A stretch of 64,000 nt of DNA, taken from CAWAMD01 sp963783045 (GTDB taxonomy: Bacteria > Actinomycetota > Nitriliruptoria > Nitriliruptorales > Nitriliruptoraceae). The translations under genes were made by a program, and so were the position numbers. The notes under the pieces are model-generated. The model worked only from the letters and a program-made list of their open reading frames with translations, did no database searches and had not been told where the DNA came from. Shown in pieces: positions 38,180 to 46,866 of the stretch. Location: assembly GCA_963783045.1 (NCBI GenBank), contig CAWAMD010000001.1:434001-498000 (forward strand), read 5' to 3'. Each line of letters opens with the position of its first letter. Within the stretch, counting starts at the first letter, position 1.

Positions 38180-38634
38180 TCCTGCAGCAGGCCGGCCACG
38201 GCGCGCTCGACGGCGTCAACGTCGCCGGCGGCGAGCCGGTCTGCGGGTGCGTCCCCGCCTAGCCACGTGTTCGCGGTCTGGAACCAGTCCCACACGGCCC
38301 AGCCGTCCATGCCGTAGTCCACGAGCCGACGCACCGCCTCGGCGGCGTGTGGGTCAACGTCGTCGAACGCCTCGGTCAGCTGGAAGCTTGGCACGTACAC
38401 CTGACCGTCATGGCTCACGGTGACCAGACGACGGTCCGCGCGCTGTCGTGCGATCCATCGGCGTACGGTCGCCGGTTGCTTGCCGACGGCGTCGGCGATC
38501 GCGTCGATGCTCACGGCCGTACCGGACTTCAGCAGTGCCGCCCGTGCCTGGTTGACCAGCCGTGCGTTCTCGAGCGCGGCCCAGTCCTGGACCGGTTCGA
38601 CGACCCGCGTCTCGGGTAGTTGGACGGCTGACAT
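38176..38634 (-). CDS. Antitoxin of the RES toxin (Xre/MbcA/ParS-like), copy A
   Basis: ATG at 38634 follows AGGAG at 7 nt. The 152-residue product has a helix-turn-helix (VSIDAIADAVGKQPATVRRW) and the C-terminal toxin-binding region VWDWFQTANTWLGGDAPADR, of the DUF2384 type that plugs the RES active site. It is the first gene of a two-gene operon with the RES toxin and probably represses its own promoter. Confidence 0.82.
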   Translation of the reverse strand: MSAVQLPETRVVEPVQDWAALENARLVNQARAALLKSGTAVSIDAIADAVGKQPATVRRWIARQRADRRLVTVSHDGQVYVPSFQLTEAFDDVDPHAAEAVRRLVDYGMDGWAVWDWFQTANTWLGGDAPADRLAAGDVDAVERAVAGLLQE

Positions 38635-39063
38635 CAGCCACTCCTGTCCATCATGTCTCGTGTGTATGGTAGCCGAAGATACCGGACATGGAAGACACTG
38701 TTGGGGGAAACGGCCCACTCGCGCGAAAGAGTCCGCGTCGGCCGCCGGCCATCTGATCGCTCAGGGCGTCTGCGCCGGGCCGACGCGAATTGCCGGCGGC
38801 CGCATGGTCAGTGCGCGGCATCGTTGGTGGACTGCGGACGGACTGGTCGATGCGTTCCCTCAGCAGGTCACGACCGCACCACGGTGATGTCGAGTCGTCG
38901 GCGATCACGTCGAGGCGCCCGAGTCCCGCGGCGGTCGCGACGGGCACGACGGACGTGAGTTGGCCGTGTGGAAGGTCGCCGGCTCGCTCGGGGTTGGGAC
39001 GATGGGGGGCACGAAATCAGCGAGGCCGGCTGTGCCTCGCATCGACCGTGGCTTATGAGCGGG
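38635..39063. other. Region right of unit A
   Basis: Contains the RES antitoxin promoter (to 38700) and then unique sequence with no intact gene. On the minus strand at about 38895-38915, GGCGATCACGTCGAGGCG matches the zeta-toxin start at 49144-49161, a possible tiny relic. Confidence 0.4.
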
Positions 39064-40206
39064 CTACAGGGCAGCCCTGGCCAGCTCGCGTTTGACGTCG
39101 GGCGTCGAAGCGGCCGGGCGTCGGCCAGCTGGCCGACGCGGATCCTCGGCGGACGTTTTGACCAGCCTGGCCTCTTCGAGCCGGCGCCAGGCCGCGCGGA
39201 CCTGCGCGTCGTCGTACCGGGTCCGCTTGCGTTCCGACCAGTCGTGGATCAGCGCGAGGGCTTCGGAGGCGTTTCGAGCGGGAGGAGCCATTCGTGTGGC
39301 TACCCAGTGGACGCTGGCCAAGAGCTCCAGTCCGAAGGCGTCATCGAAACCGGCGATCAGGTTCGCGACCTCGTCGACTGCGTGACGGAACACCTTGTTC
39401 GCGTCGTCGGCCAGCATGGCCTGTGCCTGGGCGACCGCCTCGTCGAGTACCCGCATCGCGGACGGAGTGTCGGCGTCACCGAAGCCTTCGATGAAGTGGC
39501 CCTCAACCTGGTTGAGGACGTGGCGGATGCCGTCCGCATATGGGCCGTAGGGGCCCTGCTCGAACTTCAGTCGCGAGAAGGGGGCGCCGGCCACGTCCAG
39601 GAAATAGATGAGCTTCTGCGCCTCGAGGCGCCCGAGCGTGAACCCTGGTTCCAGGTAGCGAGCGAAGGCAACGAGCATTGCCGCCCGGTGAGGGGTCATC
39701 CGTGGCTTCTTCGGGTGTGCCGGCATGGTCGCTGGGGCGGGGGCGCCAGCGGGCTCGTAGACCGCGACACGCACGCCCTCGACGGCGCCCAGGTAGCGCT
39801 CGATGAGGGGTCGGACCACCGACCAGCTCAGGCCGCCGTTGCCACATCCCAACGGCGGCACGGCCAGGGACTGGATACCCAGATCCAGCACGACCCGCTG
39901 CAGGTCGCGAAGGCCCGCTTCGATGTCCTCAATCCGGGATTTGGCTTTCCAGTGGCGCTTGGTCGGGAAGTTGACGATCCAGTGCGGACGACCGAGCTGG
40001 TCCGTCCGCCACACGAACATCCTGCCCGGCGTGACCTCCCCGGCGTCACATGCCTGCCGATACGCCTGGTAGTTGCCCGGGAAGCGGCGCTTGAACTGTA
40101 GAGCGATCCCCTTGCCCATCACTCCCACGGTGTTCACCGTGTTGACGAGCGCCTCGGCGTCCTCCTCGAGGATGTCGCCGGTGACGTACTGCAGCATGGT
40201 CGGCAT
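39064..40206 (-). CDS. darG: DarG antitoxin (DNA ADP-ribosyl glycohydrolase)
   Basis: 380 residues, intact. The N-terminal macrodomain (about 1-150) has YVTGDILEEDAEALVNTVNT, VGVMGKGIALQFK and PPLGCGNGGL, the ADP-ribose-binding loops of DarG. The C-terminal region with LEAQKLIYFLD and EQGPYGPYADGI matches the DarG C-terminal domain that contacts DarT. It removes ADP-ribose from thymidine in DNA and also sequesters the toxin. The ATG lies 8 nt after the darT stop, with AGGAGG upstream. It is single-copy between the two duplicated cassettes. Confidence 0.9.
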   Translation of the reverse strand: MPTMLQYVTGDILEEDAEALVNTVNTVGVMGKGIALQFKRRFPGNYQAYRQACDAGEVTPGRMFVWRTDQLGRPHWIVNFPTKRHWKAKSRIEDIEAGLRDLQRVVLDLGIQSLAVPPLGCGNGGLSWSVVRPLIERYLGAVEGVRVAVYEPAGAPAPATMPAHPKKPRMTPHRAAMLVAFARYLEPGFTLGRLEAQKLIYFLDVAGAPFSRLKFEQGPYGPYADGIRHVLNQVEGHFIEGFGDADTPSAMRVLDEAVAQAQAMLADDANKVFRHAVDEVANLIAGFDDAFGLELLASVHWVATRMAPPARNASEALALIHDWSERKRTRYDDAQVRAAWRRLEEARLVKTSAEDPRRPAGRRPAASTPDVKRELARAAL

Positions 40207-40214
40207 CCTCCTCG

Positions 40215-40923
40215 TCAGTAGTAGTAGCCGTGCGGGAACGGGGAACCGCGGTAGTGCCCGGGCGGCCGTACGTGCACCTCGGGAACGTGCGCCGAACGAC
40301 TGCTGGCCAGTACGTCCTCGACCTCTTGAGCGATGGCGTCGCTCATCACCACGATGAACTCAACGTACAGCCAGGGTACGACACGATGGATCAGGAACTC
40401 CGCCTGCCGGGCTGCCGTGACCTCGTCGGGTGCGTTCCAGAACTGCGCTGCCATGACATCGAAATCGACCCGGTCATCTAGTTCGTCCAGAGTGTCACCG
40501 AACTCCGCCCAGGCACGCGTCAGGTGCGCGTCGATGAAGCACCACCGGCCAGGATGGTCGCGAACCAGACGCTCCAGGTGGCACACCAGGTGCAGCATGC
40601 CGGACTGAGCTCGCCCCGTACGGCCGTATTCGGTGTTCCCGCGGCTGATGGTGTAGAGCATGGGGGAGCGCGGTCCGAAGTAAAAGGGCACGTACTCGCT
40701 GAGAACGCCGCCCTGCGCCACCGGCCGACCCATCCGCCCGCGCGACCCTCTTCGAACGGCGGGCCATCTTCAACGTCGGATGCGCCGCATCGCTGGCCTG
40801 CTGCTCCCCGAACCGCGTCACTGCCTCGGCGTCGCAGTGCAAGCCGTGTCCGACGACCGATCGCAGCTTCTCGATCGGCAGGATGTGGAAGATCGGTGTG
40901 CGGCCAGGATCAGGACGAGGCAC
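40215..40923 (-). CDS. darT: DarT toxin (DNA ADP-ribosyltransferase), one frameshift
   Basis: The first frame starts at GTG 40923 with TPIFHILPIEKLRSVV and LKMARR, the DarT N-terminus. The second frame, entered near 40740-40760, gives SEYVPFYFGPRSPMLYTISR, the diagnostic DarT/DUF4433 core, and runs to the stop at 40215 (AQFWNAPDEVTAARQAEFLI contains the catalytic-Glu region). DarT adds ADP-ribose to thymidine in single-stranded DNA and can block phage replication. Because DarG is intact, the break may be a sequence error or an inactivated toxin. Confidence 0.82.
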
Positions 40924-41159
40924 GGTTCAGCAGCCTTCCATGCCGCCGCGCGAACGAGGGCGCGCCCTGGGGCAGCGTCGCGATGTAACGTATGGGACTT
41001 TGCGTGCGCCTTCGGCCCGGGGACGGGCGCCGTACCGACGCAGGTTTCGCACTGCGCCGTCAACGTCGGACGGGTTGGGGGTCGCAGCGGGGTCGCCAGT
41101 CATCTTCGTTCTCCTCCATCCAGTTCAATAGCCCGCTACCCGTCGGCAGAATCGCGTCC
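40924..41159. other. Promoter side of darTG, no other gene seen
   Basis: This stretch should contain the leftward darTG promoter. No intact gene is recognised in the remainder. Confidence 0.35.
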
Positions 41160-41285
41160 TCCGCCGCCGAGCGGGTCCACGGCCCGCGGCGGGAGTTCCT
41201 GCACGCGGACCACGTCAGGGCGCCACCATCCACGCGCTCAAGTATCACTCGGGGGAGCGACACCTCAACGTCGGCGTGGCGAGGC
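41160..41285 (+). pseudogene. Fragment of a GDP-fucose synthase-like gene
   Basis: In shifting frames it reads RREFLHADHV, then ALKYHSGERHLNVGV, closely matching RREFLHADDV ... LTHYSDEQHLNVGAG of fcl at 63630-63725. Only this short C-terminal piece is present. Confidence 0.5.
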
Positions 41286-41299
41286 CATCGCCGAGGTGA

Positions 41300-41561
41300 G
41301 CGAGGCGCGATCGCCAGCGCACGTCTGGCCGATCTGACGGATGCCCAGCGTGGCTGGGCGCAGGCGATGGCCGCGCTCCCGCGTGACCGTCGCACGCTGA
41401 CGAACGTGTGCCGGGCCTACCGGCAGGACCCCGAGGCCACGGCGGCGCAGTGCAGCTCGATCGCCGAGGCCCTGCTGGACAAAGGGGTCATCAGACGCAC
41501 CGAGCAGGGGGGTATCGCCTTCGCGTTGCGCTGGATGGACGAGCATCTCGCCCCAATCTGA
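41300..41561 (+). pseudogene. C-terminal fragment of an AAA-type ATPase-like protein
   Basis: One frame ends LADLTDAQRGWAQAMAALPR ... ALLDKGVIRRTEQGGIAFA and stops at 41561, three bases before unit B. It resembles the winged-helix tail of ORC/STAND-like ATPases. There is no ATPase domain upstream, so this is a leftover tail. Confidence 0.4.
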
Positions 41562-41695
41562 CGCGCGCCCCAAGGGGCCGGGCTGGCCTACGAGCAGTTC
41601 GCCGCCGCGAACGCGCCTGCAACGATGTCGCGGCGCTGTACACGGTTCCGGCAGCGGCCGTTCCGCTCTCGGCACCGCACGCCGGAGCAGCCGGC

Positions 41696-41790
41696 ATGTG
41701 CGGATACTTGCACATCGGCCGAATCCCTCTATGATGTGCGATAACCCGCACATCGGTCGGCGCCCTTCTCGATGTGTGGACATCCGCACA
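41696..41790. promoter_or_regulatory. Three inverted-repeat operators of hipBA, copy B
   Basis: Same arrangement as copy A. The middle site still has ATGTGCG/CGCACAT arms with one spacer base changed. The third has TGTGTGGA in place of TGTGCGGA, losing one palindromic pair. Confidence 0.65.
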
Positions 41791-41809
41791 GGTCGAGAGG
41801 GCCGGGACC

Positions 41810-42047
41810 GTGTCGCAGTTCGCGATCGTCATACGCCGCGCCGCCGATCTCGGTCGCGCACTGGCCGAGGTCCGCACCCGTCGGGGTCTGACGCAGCAGC
41901 AGGTGGCCGAGCTCGCCGGGATGGACCGCACGTACCTGTCCCGCTTGGAGAACGACTCGTCGAGCGTGCAGCTCGAGCGCGCGTTGCGGGCCCTGCGACG
42001 CATGGGCGCCGAACGTCACCGTCACCGTCGAGACCGACGATGCCTGA
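41810..42047 (+). pseudogene. hipB: HipB-type antitoxin, copy B, frameshifted at the C-terminus
   Basis: Same HTH as copy A. One inserted G near 42011 changes GANVTVTVETDDA into an Arg-rich tail ending at 42055 and removes the normal stop. The DNA-binding domain is unaffected, so operator binding may persist. Confidence 0.75.
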
Positions 42048-43284
42048 GCCGCTGAACGTCTGGTTCGACGACCGGCTCGTCGCGCAGCTGGTGGCGGGGC
42101 GCCAGCGGGGGCAGGTGATGTGCCAGTACGCCACGGAGACCATCGACCGGATCCCGGGCGGGGTGCCGCTGCTGTCGTGCTCGCTGCCGGTGTCGGCACG
42201 CCGCCTCGACGCCTCCGCGTTCTGCCGAGGGCTGCTGCCCGAGGGGCGCCACCTCGATGCCATGGCTCGTGAGGCCGGCGTCCCCAGCAACGACACCTTC
42301 GGACTGCTCGCCCGCTTCGGGGCGAACGTCGCCGGCGCCCTGGTGATCGGCCGTGTCGGTCCCGACCGGCGGGACGCGGACGTCGAGCCGTACTCGCCGG
42401 CGACGCTCGCGGACGAGGTGGCCGGGCTGGCCGAGCATCCGCTCGCCCTCCACGACGACAGCGAGCTGTCCATCGCCGGCCTGCAGGACAAGCTCCTGCT
42501 CGTCGCGCTGCCGGAGGGCGGCTGGGGACGTCCCCGTCACGGCTACCCCTCGACCCACATCCTGAAGACCGACGATCCGCGACGACCGGGGTTGATCGAC
42601 GCCGAGGCGGCGTGCCTGCGTCTGGCCGTCCACGTCGGGCTCGGTGACCTGGTGCCGCAGCTGACCGAGGTGGCCGGCGTGTCCTGCCTCATCGTCGCAC
42701 GCTTCGACCGGACGGTCGACGACGCCGGCGTGGTGCGTCGTCTGCATCAGGAGGATGCCTGCCAGGCACTGGGCGTGGACATCGATGCCCATCGTGGTCG
42801 CGGTAAGTACGAACGCCATGGTGGGCCGAGCTGGGTCGCGATCGCCGAGCTGCTCGATGCGTGGGCGGCCTCGCCCTGGATGCCCTCGACGATCTCGTGC
42901 GGCTCGTCACCTTCACCGTGGTCACCGCCAACGCCGACGCGCACGGCAAGAACGTCGCACTGCTGCATCCCGAGCCCGGGGTCGTTGCCCTCGCGCCCGC
43001 CTACGACACCGTGCCCACCGCCCTGTGGCCGCGGCTGCGGACGACGGCGGCCATGCGCGTCGGTGGCATCGGAGCCGATGGACGCCATCACCCTCGAGCA
43101 CGTCGTCGCGGAGGCCGCCAGCTGGCCGCAGGCGGCGACGCGCGTCCGCCGGGTCGCCACCGCGACGTGTGAACAGCTGCGTGACGCGGCGCACGGCGGC
43201 GTCGCCGGGCATCAGCAGGTCACCGACCTGGTTTCCCGGCGTGCCACGGCCCTGCTCGACGGGCGTCCGGCGGGCGATCGCTGA
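42040..43284 (+). pseudogene. hipA: HipA-type kinase toxin, copy B, frameshifted
   Basis: Frame intact from the start through SIAGLQDKLLLV to about 42870. There one base is missing compared with copy A (LLDAWAASP then wrong frame). It is restored by an extra A near 43070, so the catalytic segment TANADAHGKNVALL (42926-42965) falls out of frame. The breaks differ from those in copy A. Confidence 0.8.
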
Positions 43285-43303
43285 GCTGACCGAGCCAGCT
43301 CAG

Positions 43304-43495
43304 GTGCGCGACACGGTCGTAATCCCCGCCGCCCGGCCTCGGGAACCGTTTGCGGCCGGCGTGGTCGGCGACGGTCAGGAGGCGACCACCGAGCCACTGT
43401 GGCTGAGGTACCACAAGCTGACGGCTGGGTTCGCCGCGGTTTCGCAGCGCGCCCCCGAAACCCAGGACGCTGGGACCGTGAAGCACTGGAGCTGA
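43304..43495 (+). CDS. Small ORF after hipA, copy B
   Basis: A 63-residue frame starting with GTG at 43304 and containing EATTEPLWLRYHKLTAGFAA. It follows hipA by about 20 bp. Function not recognised; it may be the tail of a lost gene. Confidence 0.35.
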   Translation: MRDTVVIPAARPREPFAAGVVGDGQEATTEPLWLRYHKLTAGFAAVSQRAPETQDAGTVKHWS

Positions 43496-43660
43496 TCACC
43501 GGCTCGCCAGCTCGACGCTGCGGCTGAGCGAAGTCTCGCCCACACAGTCAGTGTGGTCGTCCGACCGCCGTGCCTGCCCGCCCCGGAGGGAACGAAGGTG
43601 GCTGCGCCCTCGTAACGAGAGGGTCCAGCCTTTGCCGGGGGCCCGTGGCGGCCTGGCTTG

Positions 43661-44163
43661 TCAGTCGCTCTTGAGGAGTCGTCCGAAGGCGTCGGCCAGA
43701 CGCTGAGGAAGGACGTCGGCGCCCGCTGCTTGGGTTGCCAGCCGAAGCGCCCGCGTCCTGCGTTGCGGGTCAGCGAGGAAAGCACCGAGCTCGTGGGCCA
43801 CCAGGGCGGCAAGTCCGTAGGGCGCCCTTTCGAGAGCTGTCGTTATCCGGCCGTGCCGGTCGAAGTGCTCGAACAGCAGGAGCAGATCCAGCAGGTCGCT
43901 GCCCACCTTGTTCTGGCGGTCTCCACGGCGCCCCACGAGCGCATGGGTCTTCGTCGCTACGAGCCCAGCCGGGGTGGCGACCGAGGGGCCTCGACCACGG
44001 TGTCCGCGTCGAGCGTGGATCGGTACGCGGTGGCGAGCCGGCAGATGACGGCCACGCCGCCGACCAACGCCGACGATGGCTCGGCCCGCTGCACCTTCGT
44101 GGCGGCGTCGAGCAGCCTCCCGACGGCTCCACTCGGATCCGTGATCCGTATCAACCCTGCCAT
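43661..44163 (-). pseudogene. AbiEii-type nucleotidyltransferase, internally deleted, copy B
   Basis: Same truncated structure as copy A: SSALVGGVAVICRLATAYRS, then a stop in the N-terminal frame. LVATKTHALVGRRGDRQNK is in another frame. It has 15 extra bases (encoding SVATP in the second frame) exactly at the deletion junction, so copy A or B changed there after duplication. Confidence 0.75.
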
Positions 44164-45146
44164 ACCGCGGCGCTTCCGTCGGACGTTTCGGTCCAGGCGG
44201 CCAGGATCTCACGCCCCCGTGACAGGTCACGCGCCAGGTCCAGCGCCGACACCACCGGCGGTACCTGGCGGGTGGCAACCCTCCCGGTCGGGCCGGTCGC
44301 TCGGGTGTGCACGAGCCGGCTCGGCGCGACCGCCACACGACAGGCGCCCAGGCCGGCGGGTGCCTCTTCGAGCCGTTGCCGCGCGTGACGCAACGTTTCA
44401 TCGCCGTCCACATACCACGACCCCGGTGCGGACGTCCGGGTGACCAAGGGCGCGCCTTGCTCGGCTGCGACGGAGTCGCCGGCACGCACCCAGGCCGATC
44501 CGGTCGCCTGGAGCATCTGCCGAGTCGGCTCGCGCGCCAGCGACAGCCAGCGCGGCCGCCATCGATCAGCCAGCGCCCAGAACAGCTCTGGCACCAGCGG
44601 TGGTCCTTCCGGGGTGATCAGCGACGCACCCGCCAGTCGTGTGTGCGCCTGGGACACGGTCGAGGGAGCCAGGTCCACCTCACGAGCGAGCGCTCGTATG
44701 CCCGGCGGGTCGTCCGGCGCGAGCAGCAGCGCCAAAGCGACCTCGATCGGTGCCCGACCCCGTCCGAAGGGGTCTGCCGCAACCGACTGCTCGAGCGGGC
44801 TGCGGGGTAGCGCGGTGACCGTCGTCTCGATGAACAGGTTGTCGGCCGTCAACCGAAGATGGCCGCGCCGATCGAGCCAACCCACGCCCTGGCGACGCAG
44901 CGAGTCTCGCGCGCTGCGAGTCACCACGTCAGCCACCACGACCAGAGGCAACGTGTCGGAAATCGCCACGTCCCCCGAGACGACCGACCTCCCGCGCACG
45001 CGCAGATCCACGGCAGCTTCCCCCGGCGGTTCGACGCGCACCGTGCGGGAGTCCGGGCAAGGCTTCGCGGGGATGCCGATCGCCCGGCAGACCTCGGCCA
45101 GCGCGTGTATCGCGCTCTCCTGCAGCTCTTTCGAAGAGGTTCGCAT
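44151..45146 (-). CDS. AbiEi-family antitoxin / regulator, copy B
   Basis: 331 residues, same length as copy A and differing at only a few residues (for example EQSV for EESV, and RLEEAP for RLEDAP). The winged helix and C-terminal part are complete. It presumably binds the same operator (45148-45167) as copy A, so the two copies would cross-regulate. Confidence 0.8.
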   Translation of the reverse strand: MRTSSKELQESAIHALAEVCRAIGIPAKPCPDSRTVRVEPPGEAAVDLRVRGRSVVSGDVAISDTLPLVVVADVVTRSARDSLRRQGVGWLDRRGHLRLTADNLFIETTVTALPRSPLEQSVAADPFGRGRAPIEVALALLLAPDDPPGIRALAREVDLAPSTVSQAHTRLAGASLITPEGPPLVPELFWALADRWRPRWLSLAREPTRQMLQATGSAWVRAGDSVAAEQGAPLVTRTSAPGSWYVDGDETLRHARQRLEEAPAGLGACRVAVAPSRLVHTRATGPTGRVATRQVPPVVSALDLARDLSRGREILAAWTETSDGSAAVWQG

Positions 45147-45147
45147 G

Positions 45148-45167
45148 TGTTCGATTATAAGCGAACA
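45148..45167 (-). promoter_or_regulatory. Operator and -10 box of AbiEi, copy B
   Basis: Identical to the copy A palindrome with internal TATAAT, adjoining the start codon at 45146. Confidence 0.7.
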
Positions 45168-45254
45168 GAGTTCATTGCGAGGTCGGGCCAGACGTGCACA
45201 GCTGGATTGGTTGCCAGGTGGCCAACAGCATGGTCAGTGTGGCGGTCGCGAAGC

Positions 45255-45986
45255 TCACATCAGCACGATGTCGAGCTCGGCTGTGAGGTTGCTGACGTAC
45301 TCGTAGCCTTTGCCGGCGGCCAGGGGCCCGAGCCCGCCTGCGCGATTGATGAGCACCGTGCCAGGGGCGGGTGGGGACCACAGCACCGCGACCTCTGCGG
45401 GGTGGAGGGCGACGAGATCCCGAAGGGCGGGGCGGGCGTCGAGTGCGCGGGCGTGCAGCTCGGTCTGGCGGGACTGCCACACCAGCCCGTGGGTCGGGTG
45501 TCCGCCCACCGCCCGGCCGTGCAGGCGACGGGCCCAAGCCCGGGTGCAGGGGTAGTGCACGGCGCCGGTGGCCACCAGTTCTCGTCGCTCGATGCCGAGC
45601 CGGTTCAGCTCGGGGTCGCGCAGATCGATCAGCCGGATGTCCGTGGCCAGCTCGACCTCGGACTCCACCCAGTGGCCGAGCGTTGCTGCCCGCACGCGTG
45701 GATCCGGTGGGGACGCGTCATGCAGCGCTGACTCCAGGAGGGCGGCGAAGGTCGTCTCCGCGACGTACACATGAGTGACCGGCCCGGTTGCGCCGGGCGG
45801 GATCAAAGGGGCGAACCTGGTGTCTCCGGCGCCAGGAACGAGCTCGGTCGCGTCCGGGTGCGTGCGTCGATGGCCGCGTCGCACGCGCCGGCCGGCGGGC
45901 CAGACGACGCTGCGCAGCGCGCGTGTCGGAGCTTCGCGTGGGACCGGGCAGTCGTGGCGCCCACAGGGCGGTGAAGCGGCGCTCAC
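45255..45986 (-). CDS. RES-domain toxin, copy B
   Basis: 243 residues, intact, with very few differences from copy A (one is Gly for Asp in ELVATGAVHY). All RES motif residues are retained. GTGA overlap with its antitoxin. Two functional-looking copies of the same toxin would increase gene dosage. Confidence 0.85.
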   Translation of the reverse strand: MSAASPPCGRHDCPVPREAPTRALRSVVWPAGRRVRRGHRRTHPDATELVPGAGDTRFAPLIPPGATGPVTHVYVAETTFAALLESALHDASPPDPRVRAATLGHWVESEVELATDIRLIDLRDPELNRLGIERRELVATGAVHYPCTRAWARRLHGRAVGGHPTHGLVWQSRQTELHARALDARPALRDLVALHPAEVAVLWSPPAPGTVLINRAGGLGPLAAGKGYEYVSNLTAELDIVLM

Positions 45987-46441
45987 TCCTGCAGCAGGCC
46001 GGCCACGGCGCGCTCGACGGCGTCGACGTCGCCGGCGGCGAGCCGGTCTGCGGGTGCGTCCCCGCCTAGCCACGTGTTCGCGGTCTGGAACCAGTCCCAC
46101 ACGGCCCAGCCGTCCATGCCGTAGTCCACGAGCCGACGCACCGCCTCGGCGGCGTGTGGGTCAACGTCGTCGAACGCCTCGGTCAGCTGGAAGCTTGGCA
46201 CGTACACCTGACCGTCATGGCTCACGGTGACCAGACGACGGTCCGAGCGCTGTCGTGCGATCCATCGGCGTACGGTCGCCGGTTGCTTGCCGACGGCGTC
46301 GGCGATCGCGTCGATGCTCACGGCCGTACCGGACTTCAGCAGTGCCGCCCGTGCCTGGTTGACCAGCCGTGCGTTCTCGAGCGCGGCCCAGTCCTGGACC
46401 GGTTCGACGACCCGCGTCTCGGGTAGTTGGACGGCTGACAT
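45983..46441 (-). CDS. Antitoxin of the RES toxin, copy B
   Basis: Same start (ATG after AGGAG) and 152-residue length as copy A, essentially identical in sequence. It can cross-neutralise either toxin copy. The longer open frame upstream of this start runs into copy C and is not coding. Confidence 0.82.
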   Translation of the reverse strand: MSAVQLPETRVVEPVQDWAALENARLVNQARAALLKSGTAVSIDAIADAVGKQPATVRRWIARQRSDRRLVTVSHDGQVYVPSFQLTEAFDDVDPHAAEAVRRLVDYGMDGWAVWDWFQTANTWLGGDAPADRLAAGDVDAVERAVAGLLQE

Positions 46442-46518
46442 CAGCCACTCCTGTCCATCATGTCTCGTGTGTATGGTAGCCGAAGATACCAGGACATGGA
46501 AGACACTGCCGGGCCGAC

Positions 46519-46866
46519 CAGGGTCAGCAAGTCCGGAGGGCGCCCTTTCGAGAGCTGTCGTTCTCCGGCCGTGCCGGTCGAAGTGCTCGAACAGCAGGAG
46601 CAGATCCAGCAGGTCGCTGCCCACCTTGTTCTGGCGGTCGCCACGGCGTCCCAGGAGCGCATGGGTCTTCGTCGCTACGAGCCCAGCCGGGCCTCGACCA
46701 CGGTATCCGCGTCGAGCGTGGATCGGTACGCGGTGGCGAGCCGGCAGATGACGGCCACGCCGCCGACCAACGCCGACGATGGCTCGGCCCGCTGCACCTT
46801 CGTGGCGGCGTCGAGCAGCCTCCCGACGGCTCCACTCGGATCCGTGATCCGTATCAACCCTGCCAT
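46519..46866 (-). pseudogene. AbiEii-type fragment, copy C
   Basis: Third copy of the truncated nucleotidyltransferase, with the same internal frame break (VVEARLGS). It is further cut at its 3' end by the junction with unit B, about 150 codons short of nothing recognisable. Confidence 0.7.

Larger units (their letters stand above)
33776..38700. repeat. Duplicated toxin-antitoxin cassette, unit A (4.9 kb direct repeat)
   Basis: From CGCCCCAAGGGGCCGGGCTG to GGACATGGAAGACACTG, this unit matches 41565-46508 almost base for base in the same orientation. It holds hipB, hipA, a small ORF, AbiEii remnant, AbiEi, RES toxin and its antitoxin. Flanks on both sides are unrelated, so the edges of the duplication are sharp. 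Confidence 0.95.
41565..46508. repeat. Duplicated toxin-antitoxin cassette, unit B (4.9 kb direct repeat)
   Basis: Matches unit A (33776-38700) at an offset of 7789 bp rising to 7808 through small indels. The largest is 15 bp at about 43974-43988. The last 2.3 kb keep a constant offset of 7807. Confidence 0.95.

Noticed and set aside
38895..38915. Relic of the zeta toxin start
   Set aside because: Only about 18 identical bases with the 49144-49161 region; too short to claim in a high-GC sequence.
34250..43284. Programmed frameshifting in hipA
   Set aside because: The two copies have breaks at different sites and no shared slippery sequence; mutation or sequence error is simpler.
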